Shown: piece after piece, positions 10,479 to 23,373 of the stretch
Layout of the letters: every line of letters starts with the position of its first letter
How positions within the stretch are numbered: the first letter of the stretch is position 1
From: Ctena decussata
Taxonomy: Eukaryota; Mollusca; Bivalvia; Lucinida; Lucinidae
Assembly (NCBI GenBank): GCA_963989385.1
Contig: OZ022502.1
Span: 9,129,001-9,193,000, forward strand
Length of the DNA: 64,000 nt
Direction of reading: 5' to 3'
Notes under the pieces: generated by a model
Told to the model about the DNA's origin: nothing
The model's input: only the letters and a program-made list of their open reading frames with translations
Databases searched by the model: none
Made by a program: the position numbers and the translations under genes

Positions 10479-13400
10479 GTAAGTTGATGCGATATGTATT
10501 AACCCATACAACGCCAATAATGAAATACTTGAATTTATAAACACGTAGACTTCGATCAGATGGTAAATAATGAGCCCCATCATCTGGCTCTACACTGTTT
10601 CCTTCTATAATTTTAATTCTCAATATGTGATAGTTTTGACAAAAAGTTTCTAAGTTTACAGACGTAAATTTTGTCGTCACTCTCCTTGTTTTGGCAATTT
10701 AAGGGGTAGATTTAGATTACATCTAATCTTGTTATATTCTTGGTAACATGCAAGAGAACATCCCCAGAAAATTTTACTCATCATCGCGCGAGCCTCGCAA
10801 GGGTTTAGGTTTCGAGATGGACAAGTACTTGTTACCTACGGTATCGCACAAGTTTATAATGTCAGGACTAACTAAATCAGTGTATGGCAGGAAAAAGCAT
10901 TTTTATCATTTTTTTTATCAAGATTGTGTCGACAGTTAAAAAGTTTTATGAGAGACACCATGACCTTGTTGATCCCTACAATGTGGCCGTTTCTAAACTA
11001 TTCTCCAATTTGATGGCCTCAGCCGAAGCTTATTTAAGCTTTCAAATACCGGACTTTCATTTTCACTGAATTTTTCCATAGAAACATAGATATGGCGGGT
11101 GTATTATAATAGGCAGGCGATGCTTACTACCCCGTGGGCACCTGATCACACCTCTGTTTTGGGGTCCATGTCTGTGTATCTAAAATATTCCGGAATTGTC
11201 TATGTTTAACTGACCTACGAGTTCGGACTTATGATTTGGGTACTTTGACCACTATCATTGAATACAGTGGTTTGAAAATTTCTCAAAAGAACACTTTTAG
11301 AAATTCGATGAAGGGTAGATAATGTGACAGTATGCCTCATATGTCGCATATATAATTGAGCCGCGACACGAGAAATCCAACAAAGTGGTTATGCGCCCAG
11401 CGCAGACTCAGATCAGCCTGGGCGTCCGCCCAGTCTGATCAGAGTCTTCGCTGTCCGCATTGAGGTAGCTTAGCCCCTTAGCTACCTTTTAAGCGCTTAG
11501 TGTAGAGCCTGGTCAGACTGGACAGAAGCCCAGTTCTATCTGAGTCTGCGCTGGGCGCACAACCACTTTGTTGGTTTTCTCGTGTCGCGGCTCATATAAA
11601 CTGCACTTAGCGTCAGCTGTAGCGACAGTAAATAAGTTCTACTAAATTAATTGGCTACACTCCACTCACACTCCTTGAAATAATTGTATTGTGGACACAG
11701 GCCGAATGATGTTCGAATGAGACTCGAGAAAGGTGAGGTTGAGATGGTTTCGTGAAAACTAAAGCTGAACTCGACTCACACTCTTGGTTTTGTCAATACG
11801 AAAGCTGATCTCCACTCACACTCTCCAGCCACACTTGTGTGATACTCGCTTGTGTTTGAGTCAAAGATACGTGTGAATTTTGCTCTTGAATATAGCCGTA
11901 ACACACTACGGCTATAGGAGTCACACAGTTTTACAGCATTTTGATAACAAATTATACATGTATCTTTCAAAAACTAGTGTGGAAGGTAAAAGAGTCATGC
12001 TGCTTTATGTATATAATTAAGACTATTTCACCATTTGTCCAGCGGCAACATAAGATCGAGGCAACGTCTCATCTCATCAACGTCTGTGCAACGTCAAAAG
12101 ATGCATTCGCGATGATGCGACGTTACATAAATGGCATGTGCTTGCTGGGATAAGTCCTGCTCTTTGATCATCTATCATGCCTTTGTCCGGGATAACTCTT
12201 CCCAGCACAAGATACATGGAGCTTTTATTTTGGCTGCAGTTGTATTTCTTCTTGTCGTAAAACAAGCCATGAGTTGTTTTGATAGCAGTTTAGTTATAAC
12301 TCTAGTTGTAAAACAAGAGCTGTTCATAGACACAAGAAGAAGTAATCTCATTATGTCTTCGACGTAAAAGAACGTATTATACCCGATTTAATCATTTAAA
12401 ATATAGCTGAACACCTTCTTAATGTAGTCAGTGTCGCCCTAAAATAAGTTTTCAGATACACATTTTTTTTTCTGTTCTTTTCTTTTTTACGCCTCCTATC
12501 TCAAAGTTTGTTTTTGCACATCGATGCATTTTTTTCATTATTGTCATTGTTGAACATTGCAGGTTCTGTTTTTAATGGCAGAAAAACTAGGATCTCATTA
12601 TGAAATGTTGAGATCCAGCGATGACCCCATGGATCTGTTCGCAGTCTTGGAGAACAATTTCACAGAACCTGATGCCATGGTGATTCTGAAGCACGTGCTG
12701 GCAGCGTTTGGCTACCATCCACAGTTCAGTAATCACAGCTTTGAAGATATGATAGAGGTGTACGAGCGGAAAACCAGAGAAGTGGAGGAAAGTTTTAAAA
12801 TCTACAGAGATGCTAATTTTATCGGGAGACGAAGGGAAATGGTCGACATCCAGAAAAGTCTTAGTTCAGATAAGAAAGGTATAATTATTGTAGTAAAGGC
12901 TTGTATTATCTGCATTGTTTTGACCCAATGATATTTCGTGGCTGTGCCCAGATTTCCGGGTCACATCCTGGGGTGATCGATCGTTTCCTCGAGGTTTTAG
13001 GACAGAATCCCTGCGTTTTATTTGATGTTGACTTTGTAAACTGTTGATCATTCGGGCGGCCTTGTGTTTTTCTAGGGTGTTGGCGTTACAAGTGGGGTTA
13101 GTTTATGATTCGTAATGATTTATGGGTGAAAAAACTTCTTTGCTGCTATGAGGAAAATGAAACCGTTTACCGTGTCGGTAAATAGTTTTGTAATTATCCG
13201 AGTTTCGGTTGATTAAAATGATAATAATGATAATATTAACACACGATATTTACATTTATGTTGCAAAATTTAGTTACTTTTTGTTTTATCAGATAAAGAA
13301 ACCACGCAACATCATACAGGGAACCTACATTATGCAAAAAGCCATGGAAAATTTTCTCGGGGGAGATCCCCTGAAGAAGGGTTTATATCTCTCTCGTGCT

Positions 13401-16400
13401 CTCCCCTTCGTGCCCTGGATCCTCTGGGAACGTTTTCTGTGTCCCAGTTGCCGGGACACTTTGAAAAAGCCGACGACGCTTCTGCGTGCTACATTTTTTA
13501 CACTTGTTCAGTATATACTGTATCGTTTTTCGCTTATCTAATGGATATACGTAAACCAATTGGTGAAAAGCCTTTTATGTCTTTAAAGTTTCGAGACAAT
13601 AAGTTATCTTTACACTTTAGCCTGTCTTAAAGGCCCCATCTGTTAGCAAATCCTCTTTAAAACCAAAAATCTCTTATCCCGAATCAGCATTTTCAGTATT
13701 AACCCGTATCAAGCAAGCACCTGTCTTAAGCAAGCGGGGCCTGCGTTTCCCTCCGGTGATTTTTCAAGACATGCTTAACTGTATTTAATCATATCAAATT
13801 TTAGGGATATGGATTTGTGGTCAAGGTGGTATGGGTAAAACAACACTAGCCAATGAAGTATGTTACAGATATTTTATCAACAGAAATGTCAAGACCGTGA
13901 ACGTCAATCTCAAGTAAGACTGGCCACAACAGATTTAACAGTGCTCCAGATAAGGGGAAACAAGGAGTCTGAGACAGATGTCTAAAAACATATGCTGTTA
14001 CCTCTCATTAGAACCACCGTCTTGCCTTGACGGTTCTACTGAGCGGTTACAGCATATACATGTATTATTATTGCGAAATAAGAAAAAATATTAGCCGCGA
14101 CACGACAAAACCAACAGTGTGGCTGTGCGCCCCGCGCAGACTCAGATCAGCCTGGGCATCCGCCCAGTCTGACCAGAGTCTTCGCTGTCCGCATGGAGGA
14201 AGCTTAGACCATTAGCTACCCTTTAAGCGCTTAGCGAAGAGTCTGATCAGACTGGGCAAATGCCCAGGCTGATCTGAGTCTGCGCGGGGCGCACGACCAC
14301 ATTGTTGGTGTTGTCGTGTCGTGGCTCATATCTTAGAACGATCCTAAAAATCCCAACTCACCTGGAGCGCTGCTATAGATGGTTCAGATAACGTCATCTA
14401 AACGTACGTGCTGTAATAGCTTCTTGAATGAAGGATGTCAAATAAAACCATGGCTTTACAGATTTTGGTATTCTTACACAATAAACTTCGTTTACCAGAG
14501 AATTGCTCATGCAGAAGTGTATGTCGCTATGCTTCTGCAAATTGTTCTTTTTATCGAGTAGTACAGCAAAGAACTGGCCTATTTGTCAAATTTGATAAAA
14601 GAAAGAAAAAAAAACATGCCGGCTCTTTCATCATGGAACATTTAACATTAACATCTGTGAATATACATAATATATATGAACGACAAAGATGGAACGAAAA
14701 ACAAATAATTTCTAAGAAAATAAATACATCAGTTGAAATAGTGGATTGACAATAACATAGATGCTTATTTTCAGTGTTTAACGTTTGTTGCAGCCCTAGG
14801 TCGATGTTAACGATCTCCGCCTCGCGTTGGTCATTAGAGACACACTTTTCAGCCTAGGGGGGAGTATATGAGACGCGTGGCCCCTCATTATCACCTCCAG
14901 TTAACATACCTTTCTTCAGTTACTTACATCCACCAATACGTTGGGAGAAGTTTCTCTTTAGTTTGTTGGTTTGGGTCTGATGGCTTTTTGAGACACTTTT
15001 CCACTCTGTATCGAGCCGTGTCCCAGAGAGATGGATACAGAAAAGAGATGTGATAGGGGAGATAAAAATGTCCAAACAACTCCCACCCGCACCTACTGCA
15101 AGCGCAGCAGGACGTTGCCCCTTGCTATTATCCAAAGGTTTCTCTTTGGGACCACCGTGCTGATTCCTCATCTCAAACATGCTCATTACACATAATCGGC
15201 CATTAGGGTGTTATGTAATCTAAACTGTGCCTTTAAAATCAACCTCGGAACAAGCGCTAAAGACATAATTCTTGTTTATTGGGGGTCCTAATCCTATTAT
15301 GCAACAGTCCAGTGGCACTGCTAGTTTATCAAAGGAAATACCCCATCTCACACAGATGATGACATTACAGGGCCATTAACAAGAAACATCTTTAAAAAAG
15401 ATGATTGTCGAAGATGAAATTCGTTTTTAAAGAACAACTTTTTAGTCATGTCAGGACGGATCCACCGCTTCCTGGGTATTATCAGTACTTTTGTAAAGTA
15501 AATGTGTCTTGTTCAAGGACAAAACATGAATTCCCGAGTGAGGACTTATATCGTGATCAGCCTTGGTCGAGTTCGATTACAACTATTGTCTGGCGATAGT
15601 ATGTCATGGAAGAAGCGGGTCAACTCGGCCTGCCTTCTGTAAGCCTGGGGTCTTTACGGCTCCTGGGTCAACTTGGTTGCCATTCAACTCGTCCGGGTCA
15701 ATTCGGCCTGCTGTCATTTGCATCCTCGCCCCAACCTACGAAGATGGGCTGCGCCAGGAGTGAACGGAAACACAATAAACGAATAGAGTTTGTTGGGTTG
15801 TTGATTTAATAAGAAGTCCTTCAAAATGGTGGACAAAACATGAATTATCATAAAGGGCAACCCAATAATCCCTCAACGGATAATTGCAACTGCAGCTAGA
15901 CTATGGTAACGGGACGTTCCGGGCCTACAATAATACAATGGCGCTGGGATAGCCGGACCAAGGTGCAGGGCAATTATATTTTAATTGTTTCCATAGTGCC
16001 GGAGTTTTAAGATAGGGGTCCTTTACCCTGTGAGATTTTCTGTAGTATAGGGTCGAAATAAAAGCAAGGTTGTTACCATCAGCTAATCATCACAGGTCTC
16101 TGAAATGTAAAAATTCCGTTTCTGTATGTGGGGGTTGTGGATACAAATGACTGGCGCATAGATATATAACCATGCGGCACCATGGCCAAAACTGATGTTT
16201 TCCTTACTCATTTTTCATACAACTTCGATATCCTAGTTTATTTGCCACAAGTAAGATTTAATGGCATGACTGAACTGCAAAAATACCGATACCTCACCAA
16301 GAGCTAGCTGTAACCGGGGGAACACTTATTAAAAGTCTATTTCTTAGCTTTTTCTGCCTCATATTTTCATGATTTTCCCTGACTTCGTTTGGCCCAATTG

Positions 16401-19353
16401 CTAAGGGAGTGAATTCGTTAGTTTGTGAGTGAGTGAGCGTGTGTACAATTTAGCGAATGAGTATCAAGATAAGCCTGCATCGAAATAATTCCTTATCTAG
16501 AAAATTTTATCGCCGATGCAATGAATTGGTTTCAAGACTCAATGTCAGGTTAAAACCACTTTCACATGAAGGCCTATCGGAGCCAGAATTTTATGATGAC
16601 TTAGTATACAAATTCAAAAAGATAAGGGGTATGTCTGATTTTTTGTTCAGCTTCGAAAAAGTGGTTTTTTGTTCTCATTGTATTTTGTTCAGTGCTAGCA
16701 CTAACCATCAAAATCAGGAAGTCATATGACTTCCAAGGTTTGTCATTTGGAAGTCATGCTGAAGGATAGACTTGATTTCTTCCAGAATGTCCATATTTAT
16801 ATTGCTTTCTCCTTCATTAATGGGTGAAATGCCATTATTACAACAAATTCAACTCATTATTTAAGTCAATATTCACTTTATAAATGGTAGGTTATGATAA
16901 AAATTGGAAGTCACTGACTTCCTGACATTCAGTTTTAGAAGTCACAGACCCCCAGACTTCCACTAGTGGAAGCATTGTTTGTTTCTTTGTAATTTTAGTT
17001 AGAAATACATCAGTTGTTAAAGAAGACTGATTTCTGGCGTGGCAGATCGGAAGCGCGGTGCGGTTATGGCTTTCATACTAGACCTTTAAATACACGATTG
17101 GAAAACTCGAATGCGCCTGATCTACGGCTGCTCAAACGGGTCATAAAATTTGCAAATACACTTTTCGTCATTCGTTATTATTGAATAAAACACATCTATC
17201 CGCAAATAACGGCGATTAAATTAAAAAGGAAACGAAGCCAAAATAAAGTTTATATTCATAAAACGTCATTTTAAAACGGTTTCTTTTCACAAATGGTAGA
17301 TTGTGTTTATTATCCCCCATACAATAAAAACCCGGATGCAGGTCATGCATGCTCTGATATGTCTACGTCTACGACAAAAAAAATTATATCACTTTTTGGC
17401 TTACTTTACATATCCCTTTAAAGACAAATATTTTCCTTTACTTGGTGCCATAATCCTATTATTCAACAGCTCATGAAATGATATTTCATTAATGACATAA
17501 AAGGGCCATAAAACCGCCGGGAACGCATGATGTGTTCTATATATAAGAGAATAAACGTCTTTTAAAAGCCTTAAGCCCGTAATTATCCCACAACAATACA
17601 TGTATATAGAATTATATGAGACACTTGATACTTTTAGCGGAATCCCAGCGGGCACATGACGTCAAAATGACGTCGCATTGACGTCGATGCGACGTCATTA
17701 CGTCGTATCGACGTCAGTACGACGTCATTTCAACGTCATGTGCCTGCTGGGATTTCTTATTGTTTTAAAACAAATGCGCAAGGTAAAAAATCAATGCTAT
17801 GCAAATGTTTTGCTGTTGTTAACAAAGCTATAAAGGGCTTTGTTAGCTTAGGGAAGAAATTAATTTTGATATACAGAACACATTTTTAGGGAGTTCGGAC
17901 CGCTTTTACCACATAACCTTTGATTCCGACTGATATGTACTTTACTCTCTCCAGCAAATAGCTGTTAAACCCGAAAAGTACACATATCAGATGATCCGCT
18001 GCACGACTAAACCAACAAAGTGGCATGTCCACCCAGCGAAGACTCAGATCAGCTTTGGCATCCGCCCAGCTGTGCACTTACAGGGTGGATAAGGGTCTAA
18101 ACTAGCTCCATGTGGACAGATAAGCCTCTGATCAGACATGGCGGATGCCCACGCTTATCTGAGTCTTCAATTGGCGCACATGCCACTTGGTAGGTTTTGT
18201 CGTGTCGCGGCTCTAATACACATAATTTCTTCCATGAGTTTTAAGTAAATCTAGACTGTGAGAAAATATTTAATATCCCACAAAGGTTGCTCATTTTTTT
18301 CACAAATATGTTTCTATAGGGGGAAAGATGTGGCTGCAGACGTTGCGCGAGAAATGTTGATGGCTATGCAAGAATACTCCACGACCTCAGATCCAGAAAT
18401 GTTGTTTTCACAGGCGGTGACCTCAGCCCAACAATTTGCAGGATCAGGTATAAATGAAAACGCACCTTAGGCAACGTGTGTAAAGTAAAATTCTAATCAG
18501 CCTGCGCATCAGCTCAGATATCAGATTTTTTTTTGTTTTAATGCCCCCGCCATTTTTAATGGGGGGCATATAGTATCACCGCTGTCCGTACGTACTTCCT
18601 GTCCTGTCCTGTTCTGTCCTGTACATCCGACCCGTACGAAAATGCTTTTTGTTCGATATCTTTTGAAACCATTGGTGTATTGAATTCATAATTTATACAC
18701 AGGTATATAATTATAAAATACAGGTCTATTTCGATTAAGGGTAAAATATGTCTATTATTGTGGGAGTTATGGCCCGTTTTTGACTTCATTTTGTATGAAA
18801 AAATGGTAAAATGGTTTCCGTTCATTATCTTTTGGAAACATTGGTATATAGAATTCATATTTCATACACAGGTATATAATCATTAAATACAGGTAAAATT
18901 CGATTTAAGATAAAATCCGTCTATAATTGTGGGAGTTATGGCCCTTTTTCGACTTCATTTTGTATAAAAAAAATGGTTTCCGTTCATTATCTTTTGAAAT
19001 TGGATTCATATTTTACACACAGGTATATAATCACAAAATACAGGTCAAGTTCGATTTAGGGTATTTCCGTCAATTATTATGGGAGTTGTGGCCCTTTTTC
19101 GACTTTATTTTGTATAAAAATGGTTTCCGTTCGTATCTTTTGTAAACATTTATACATTGGATTCATATTTTATACACAGATATATAATTATAAAATACAG
19201 GTCAGGTTAAATTTAGGGTATAATCTGCCAATTACTTTTTTAGTTATCGCCCTTTTTCAACTTCATTTCATACAAAAATTGGCTTCCGTTTGTTAGTTTT
19301 TGAAAAGTTACTTGTTTCCGGGCTATTTCTTTTGGAAAGTTGCATGGCATCCA

Positions 19354-19406
<53 letters not shown>

Positions 19407-22400
19407 TCTCTTAATCCGAGAAACACAATACATCTGCCTAAGGAAATTAATAAAACATGTACCACACAAGTCTGCCTTTGTGAGCCTAGTTATCCTACAA
19501 GTGCCAGTACCTTACACAAGGCGCCATCTTACTTAGGGCACTAGGCGGAGGCATCCGTGTCCTATGGACACATAATGAGACTCCCCAGATTGTATATGTG
19601 GAAAGGGAAAACTTGCTCAAACTGAGTAAATCTGATGCAGATATTAGCTTTGCCTTTTCGTTTATGCAGTAAGGTACATTTTCACGAGACACTAATCAGA
19701 CTACTTTTAGAGAGCATGAAATTGATTGGAGTTATATATCACTGGCTAAATTTTCTCATAAAGGCAAATTCTATTTTATTACCAATGCAAGTCCTACCAG
19801 GAAACACGCAAAAATATACATAAACGTATTGTTTCCAAAGAACATCACTCGGAACTTGATGCCCAGAGCCCTAGATAAGAAGGAGTATTTAGTGATAATT
19901 AGGGATAATTTTTGCTAATTCTGGATAAAACCATATGTTGTGACCCCTCATCTGAACCGTCTCGACGAGAGGGTTCAGATGAGGGGTCACAACGTACGGT
20001 TTCAATAAGAAATAAAGAAAATTATCCTTCAATTATCATCGAATACCCCTTTTATCTAGGACTCTGATGCCTTCCTTGTTGTAGAGTAAAAGTGTTCGAG
20101 AACACTTTCAGGATAGACAACTCTTCCATTTTCATCCTTGCCTCCCTTCTCATCAGGGTCTATTCTTAAAGGAACGAATTAGTTCCAAAAATGGCTCCCT
20201 TTTAGAAAGTGTATGTTGTCCAGGGTACCAACAGTAAATCACACAAAAAAACGTTTCTCTTTGATAGAAAATGGCGAAAAAGCACGGATAATGGAAGGCA
20301 ATAATTTTTCAGATTCGAGTATTTGGCCTTTTCGGTGTCAACAATTTCTCTCTTTTTAATCAGTTCTATGTTGCCAACATCTATCTTCTTAAGAGCGAAA
20401 TATTTTCTTCAGTTAAAGGTTACTTTATGTGAAAAAGTATTTTTTTACCAAGGAATGGTATACTTTTCTTCTTACTTTGCCCCTATGTACAAATGGCGCT
20501 CAAGCGTGACGGTAGAGCCAAACACCTTGATTTAGACATTTGGATTTATTCCATGCCCTCCACACACATGCGAAATCTGACAGTTGAGCCGCGACGCGAG
20601 AAAAACAACAATGTGGTTGTCCGCCCAGCTCAGACTCAGATCAGCCTGGACATCTACCCAGCCTGATCAGACCCTTCGCTAAGCGCTTAAAGGACAGCTA
20701 AGGGTCTAAGCTACCTCCCTGCGGACTGATCAGACTGGGCGGATGCCCGGGCTGATCTGAGTCTGCGCTGGTCGCACAACCACATTGTTGGTTTTGTCGT
20801 GTCGCAGCTCAGTTTTATTGCAGTGGAAATCATGTCACTGAAATTAATAGACGTCTTTTTATTGTAGGCACAGAAACAATTATTCTTCTAGATAGTATTG
20901 AAGACTCCTTACAAAATGACAAAGAACGTACATGCGACTTATTGGTGAAACTGCTGCAAGGACTACCGCCAACTGTGAGTACTATGGTGAAGTCGGGTAA
21001 ATTCGGACAGCGGGTAAATCCGGACAGTAACATGTTTTAATTTATATATCAGTTGTTTAGAATTCAAACAAAATTAACTGGGCAAACACTGAATATCCTG
21101 ATGAGACGGCTGATTATAAGCCGTCTCATCTTGATTTTCACTGTTTGCAATGGTATGCCCGAATTTACCCGCTGTCCGAAGTTACCCGACTTGACCCTAC
21201 TTCCGTCGTGAAACATCATCAGTTCATCAAAATTATTCCCGTAAAACAAGTTAAATATGTTCTATAAAAGGGTTATCCTTTGGAAGCAAGGATCACACCA
21301 AAGAACTGAAAACTGTCGAGTGTACAAGTTTTCTGGGCCAGACTAGCTAGTTTCGGCCAATTAGGCCTCATCAGTGACCCTCAAATATTTTTAAAGTTCT
21401 ACAATGGAATCAATAATCCCAAAGGACTAGAAAATAAAATCTACACTATGATGAAGGGCAGGGAGACTTTTTACGGTGACAACACAGTCCCAATCACCAG
21501 CTGTAGTGAAGTTCAATATGTTCTATAAAAGGGTTATCCTTTGGAAGCAAGGATCACACCAAAGAACTGAAAACCCTGCTAACCGTTCCAAAGCGTATTT
21601 TTATACTTCTGGTGTGGTTCGTTTTTTCCATATTAACAGTTTCGACCATCTATTAAAGGTATACTCCCTCGTATTTCATTACGAAATAATCACAAAATTA
21701 TGAAGCTGGTTAGTTGTATGCAACATAATTAAGATTTGTTAAAAAAATCTTCAGCTAAAATATACTTAACAATAGCATTAACCTCTAATCTGTGCACGTG
21801 AGTTGTTTTAAGCCAATAACTGTCTAAAGTTGAGTAAAGAAAGGGCTTAAAATTATTCATGATATAACTTTAACCTGATTAACTATGATTGCTGGGCGTA
21901 TCCAGTCGTAAGTTTTGGCGGGAATGGCGACCCGCTATTGCCGCTCTTTTTGTGTATTTCCTTAAATTCTCCTATTTTCAGTGACCATCACATATCATAC
22001 ACTTGGCAGATAAATGTACTTTTAATAGCAATCATTATCATGCCCAGAATATAATGTTTTGTGAGAAATTTAAAATTTAATAGAAATATTGTGGGTGTAA
22101 ATCTTTAAGTGAGCGGCGTATTTTTCACTAAATTAAGGTAGCTGAATGACCGGTTTGGTCACATCTTAAGGGTTTTTGGCTTAGCAAAGACAATAATTCT
22201 AAAGGGCACAGTGAAACGGGAAAGAGAAGAAGAGGTAGACTGAAGAGGATGTGTGAAGACAATATGAGCCGCGAGACGACAAAACCAACAATGTGGTTGT
22301 GCGCCCAGCACAGACTTAGATCAGCCTGGGCAGCCGCCCAGTTTGATCAGACTCTTCGCTAAGTGCTTAAAGGGTAGCTAAGTGTCTAAGCTACCTCCAT

Positions 22401-23338
22401 GCGAACAGTGAAGACTCTGATCAGACTGGGCGGATGCCCAGGCTGATCTGAGTCTGCGCTTGGCGCACAACCACTTTGTTGGTTTTGTCGTGTCGCGGCT
22501 CATATGAAGGAATGGACAGGGATGGACTTTGCTAGCACAACTAGGGCAGCTGAAGACAGGACTATGTGGAAGAGGATTATTGTAAAGTCATCTGTGGTGC
22601 CCCAACGACCTTTCAATGTTACGGGACAGGCTAGACTAGACTGTTGGAAAGTACGTAAAACTGCAAGTCATAGACCCTAGCGGTCACCGTTTTTTTTTAA
22701 ATGCTCGTTGAGGTGCGTCAAAATAATTATTATTTCTATGTCTTATTTAAGGTAAAGCTGCTGGTGACGTCAAGAACGGAGATTCAGAAGTTTCCCATTC
22801 TACAAGTAATGCCTCTTGATAAGCTGGACTTACAGCCTTTCCCGTACGAAGATGCTGTCGAATTATTGCGCAAGACCGCGAGGCCTGTAAGTAAATACTC
22901 TAGTTACAAACTGTAATCTTGTCGGCGGAAACATTTGAGCCGCGACACGAGAAAACCAACAAAGTGGTTGTGCGCCCGGTGCAGACTCAGATCAGCCTGG
23001 GCATCCACCCAGTCCAATCAGACTCTTCGCTAAGCGCTGAAAAGATAGATAAGGGTCTTAGCTACCTCCTTGCGGACAGCGAAGACTCTGATCAGACTGG
23101 TCGGATGCCCAGGCTGATCTGAGTCTGCGCTGGGCGCACAACCGCATTGTTGGTTTTGTCGTGTCGCGGCTCATTTCGTTTAAAAAAAAGAGAAAAAAAA
23201 AGAAATTAAAGCCAATTATAGAGATAGTCTGAAAATCAGTTGTTGTTTTTTTTTATAAAACTTGATTTGTTATAATTTTTTTTTTTTACTTTCGTTTAAT
23301 TATCTCTGACTGACCTTTATAACTGTGTTAATATCATG

Positions 23339-23373
<35 letters not shown>

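Larger units (their letters stand above)
13914..18319. other. Intron 3 of the NB-ARC gene
   Basis: A 4.4-kb intron with two family A MITE copies, a hairpin of family C (13985-14055), a retroelement fragment (16457-16640) and a GACGTC-rich MITE (17643-17752). The remainder shows nothing I can identify. Confidence 0.6.
18448..20867. other. Intron 4 of the NB-ARC gene
   Basis: Almost entirely mobile DNA: a tandem-repeat element (18541-19575), a family C hairpin MITE (19866-20065) and a family A MITE (20585-20810). Confidence 0.6.
20975..22751. other. Intron 5 of the NB-ARC gene
   Basis: Holds a family B MITE, a 59-bp direct repeat at 21254 and 21515, and a LINE 3' remnant interrupted by a family A MITE. 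Confidence 0.6.

Noticed and set aside
13209..13541. Additional exon in intron 2
   Set aside because: No splice borders in a usable phase and the exon 2 to exon 3 junction is already in frame without it.
19268..19544. Gly- or Pro-rich proteins on either strand
   Set aside because: These are translations of a poly-C/(CA)n tract.
22919..23122. Protein-like frames in family A MITEs (e.g. RHEKTNKVVVRPVQTQ)
   Set aside because: The same peptide recurs because the MITE recurs; the element is a non-coding inverted repeat.
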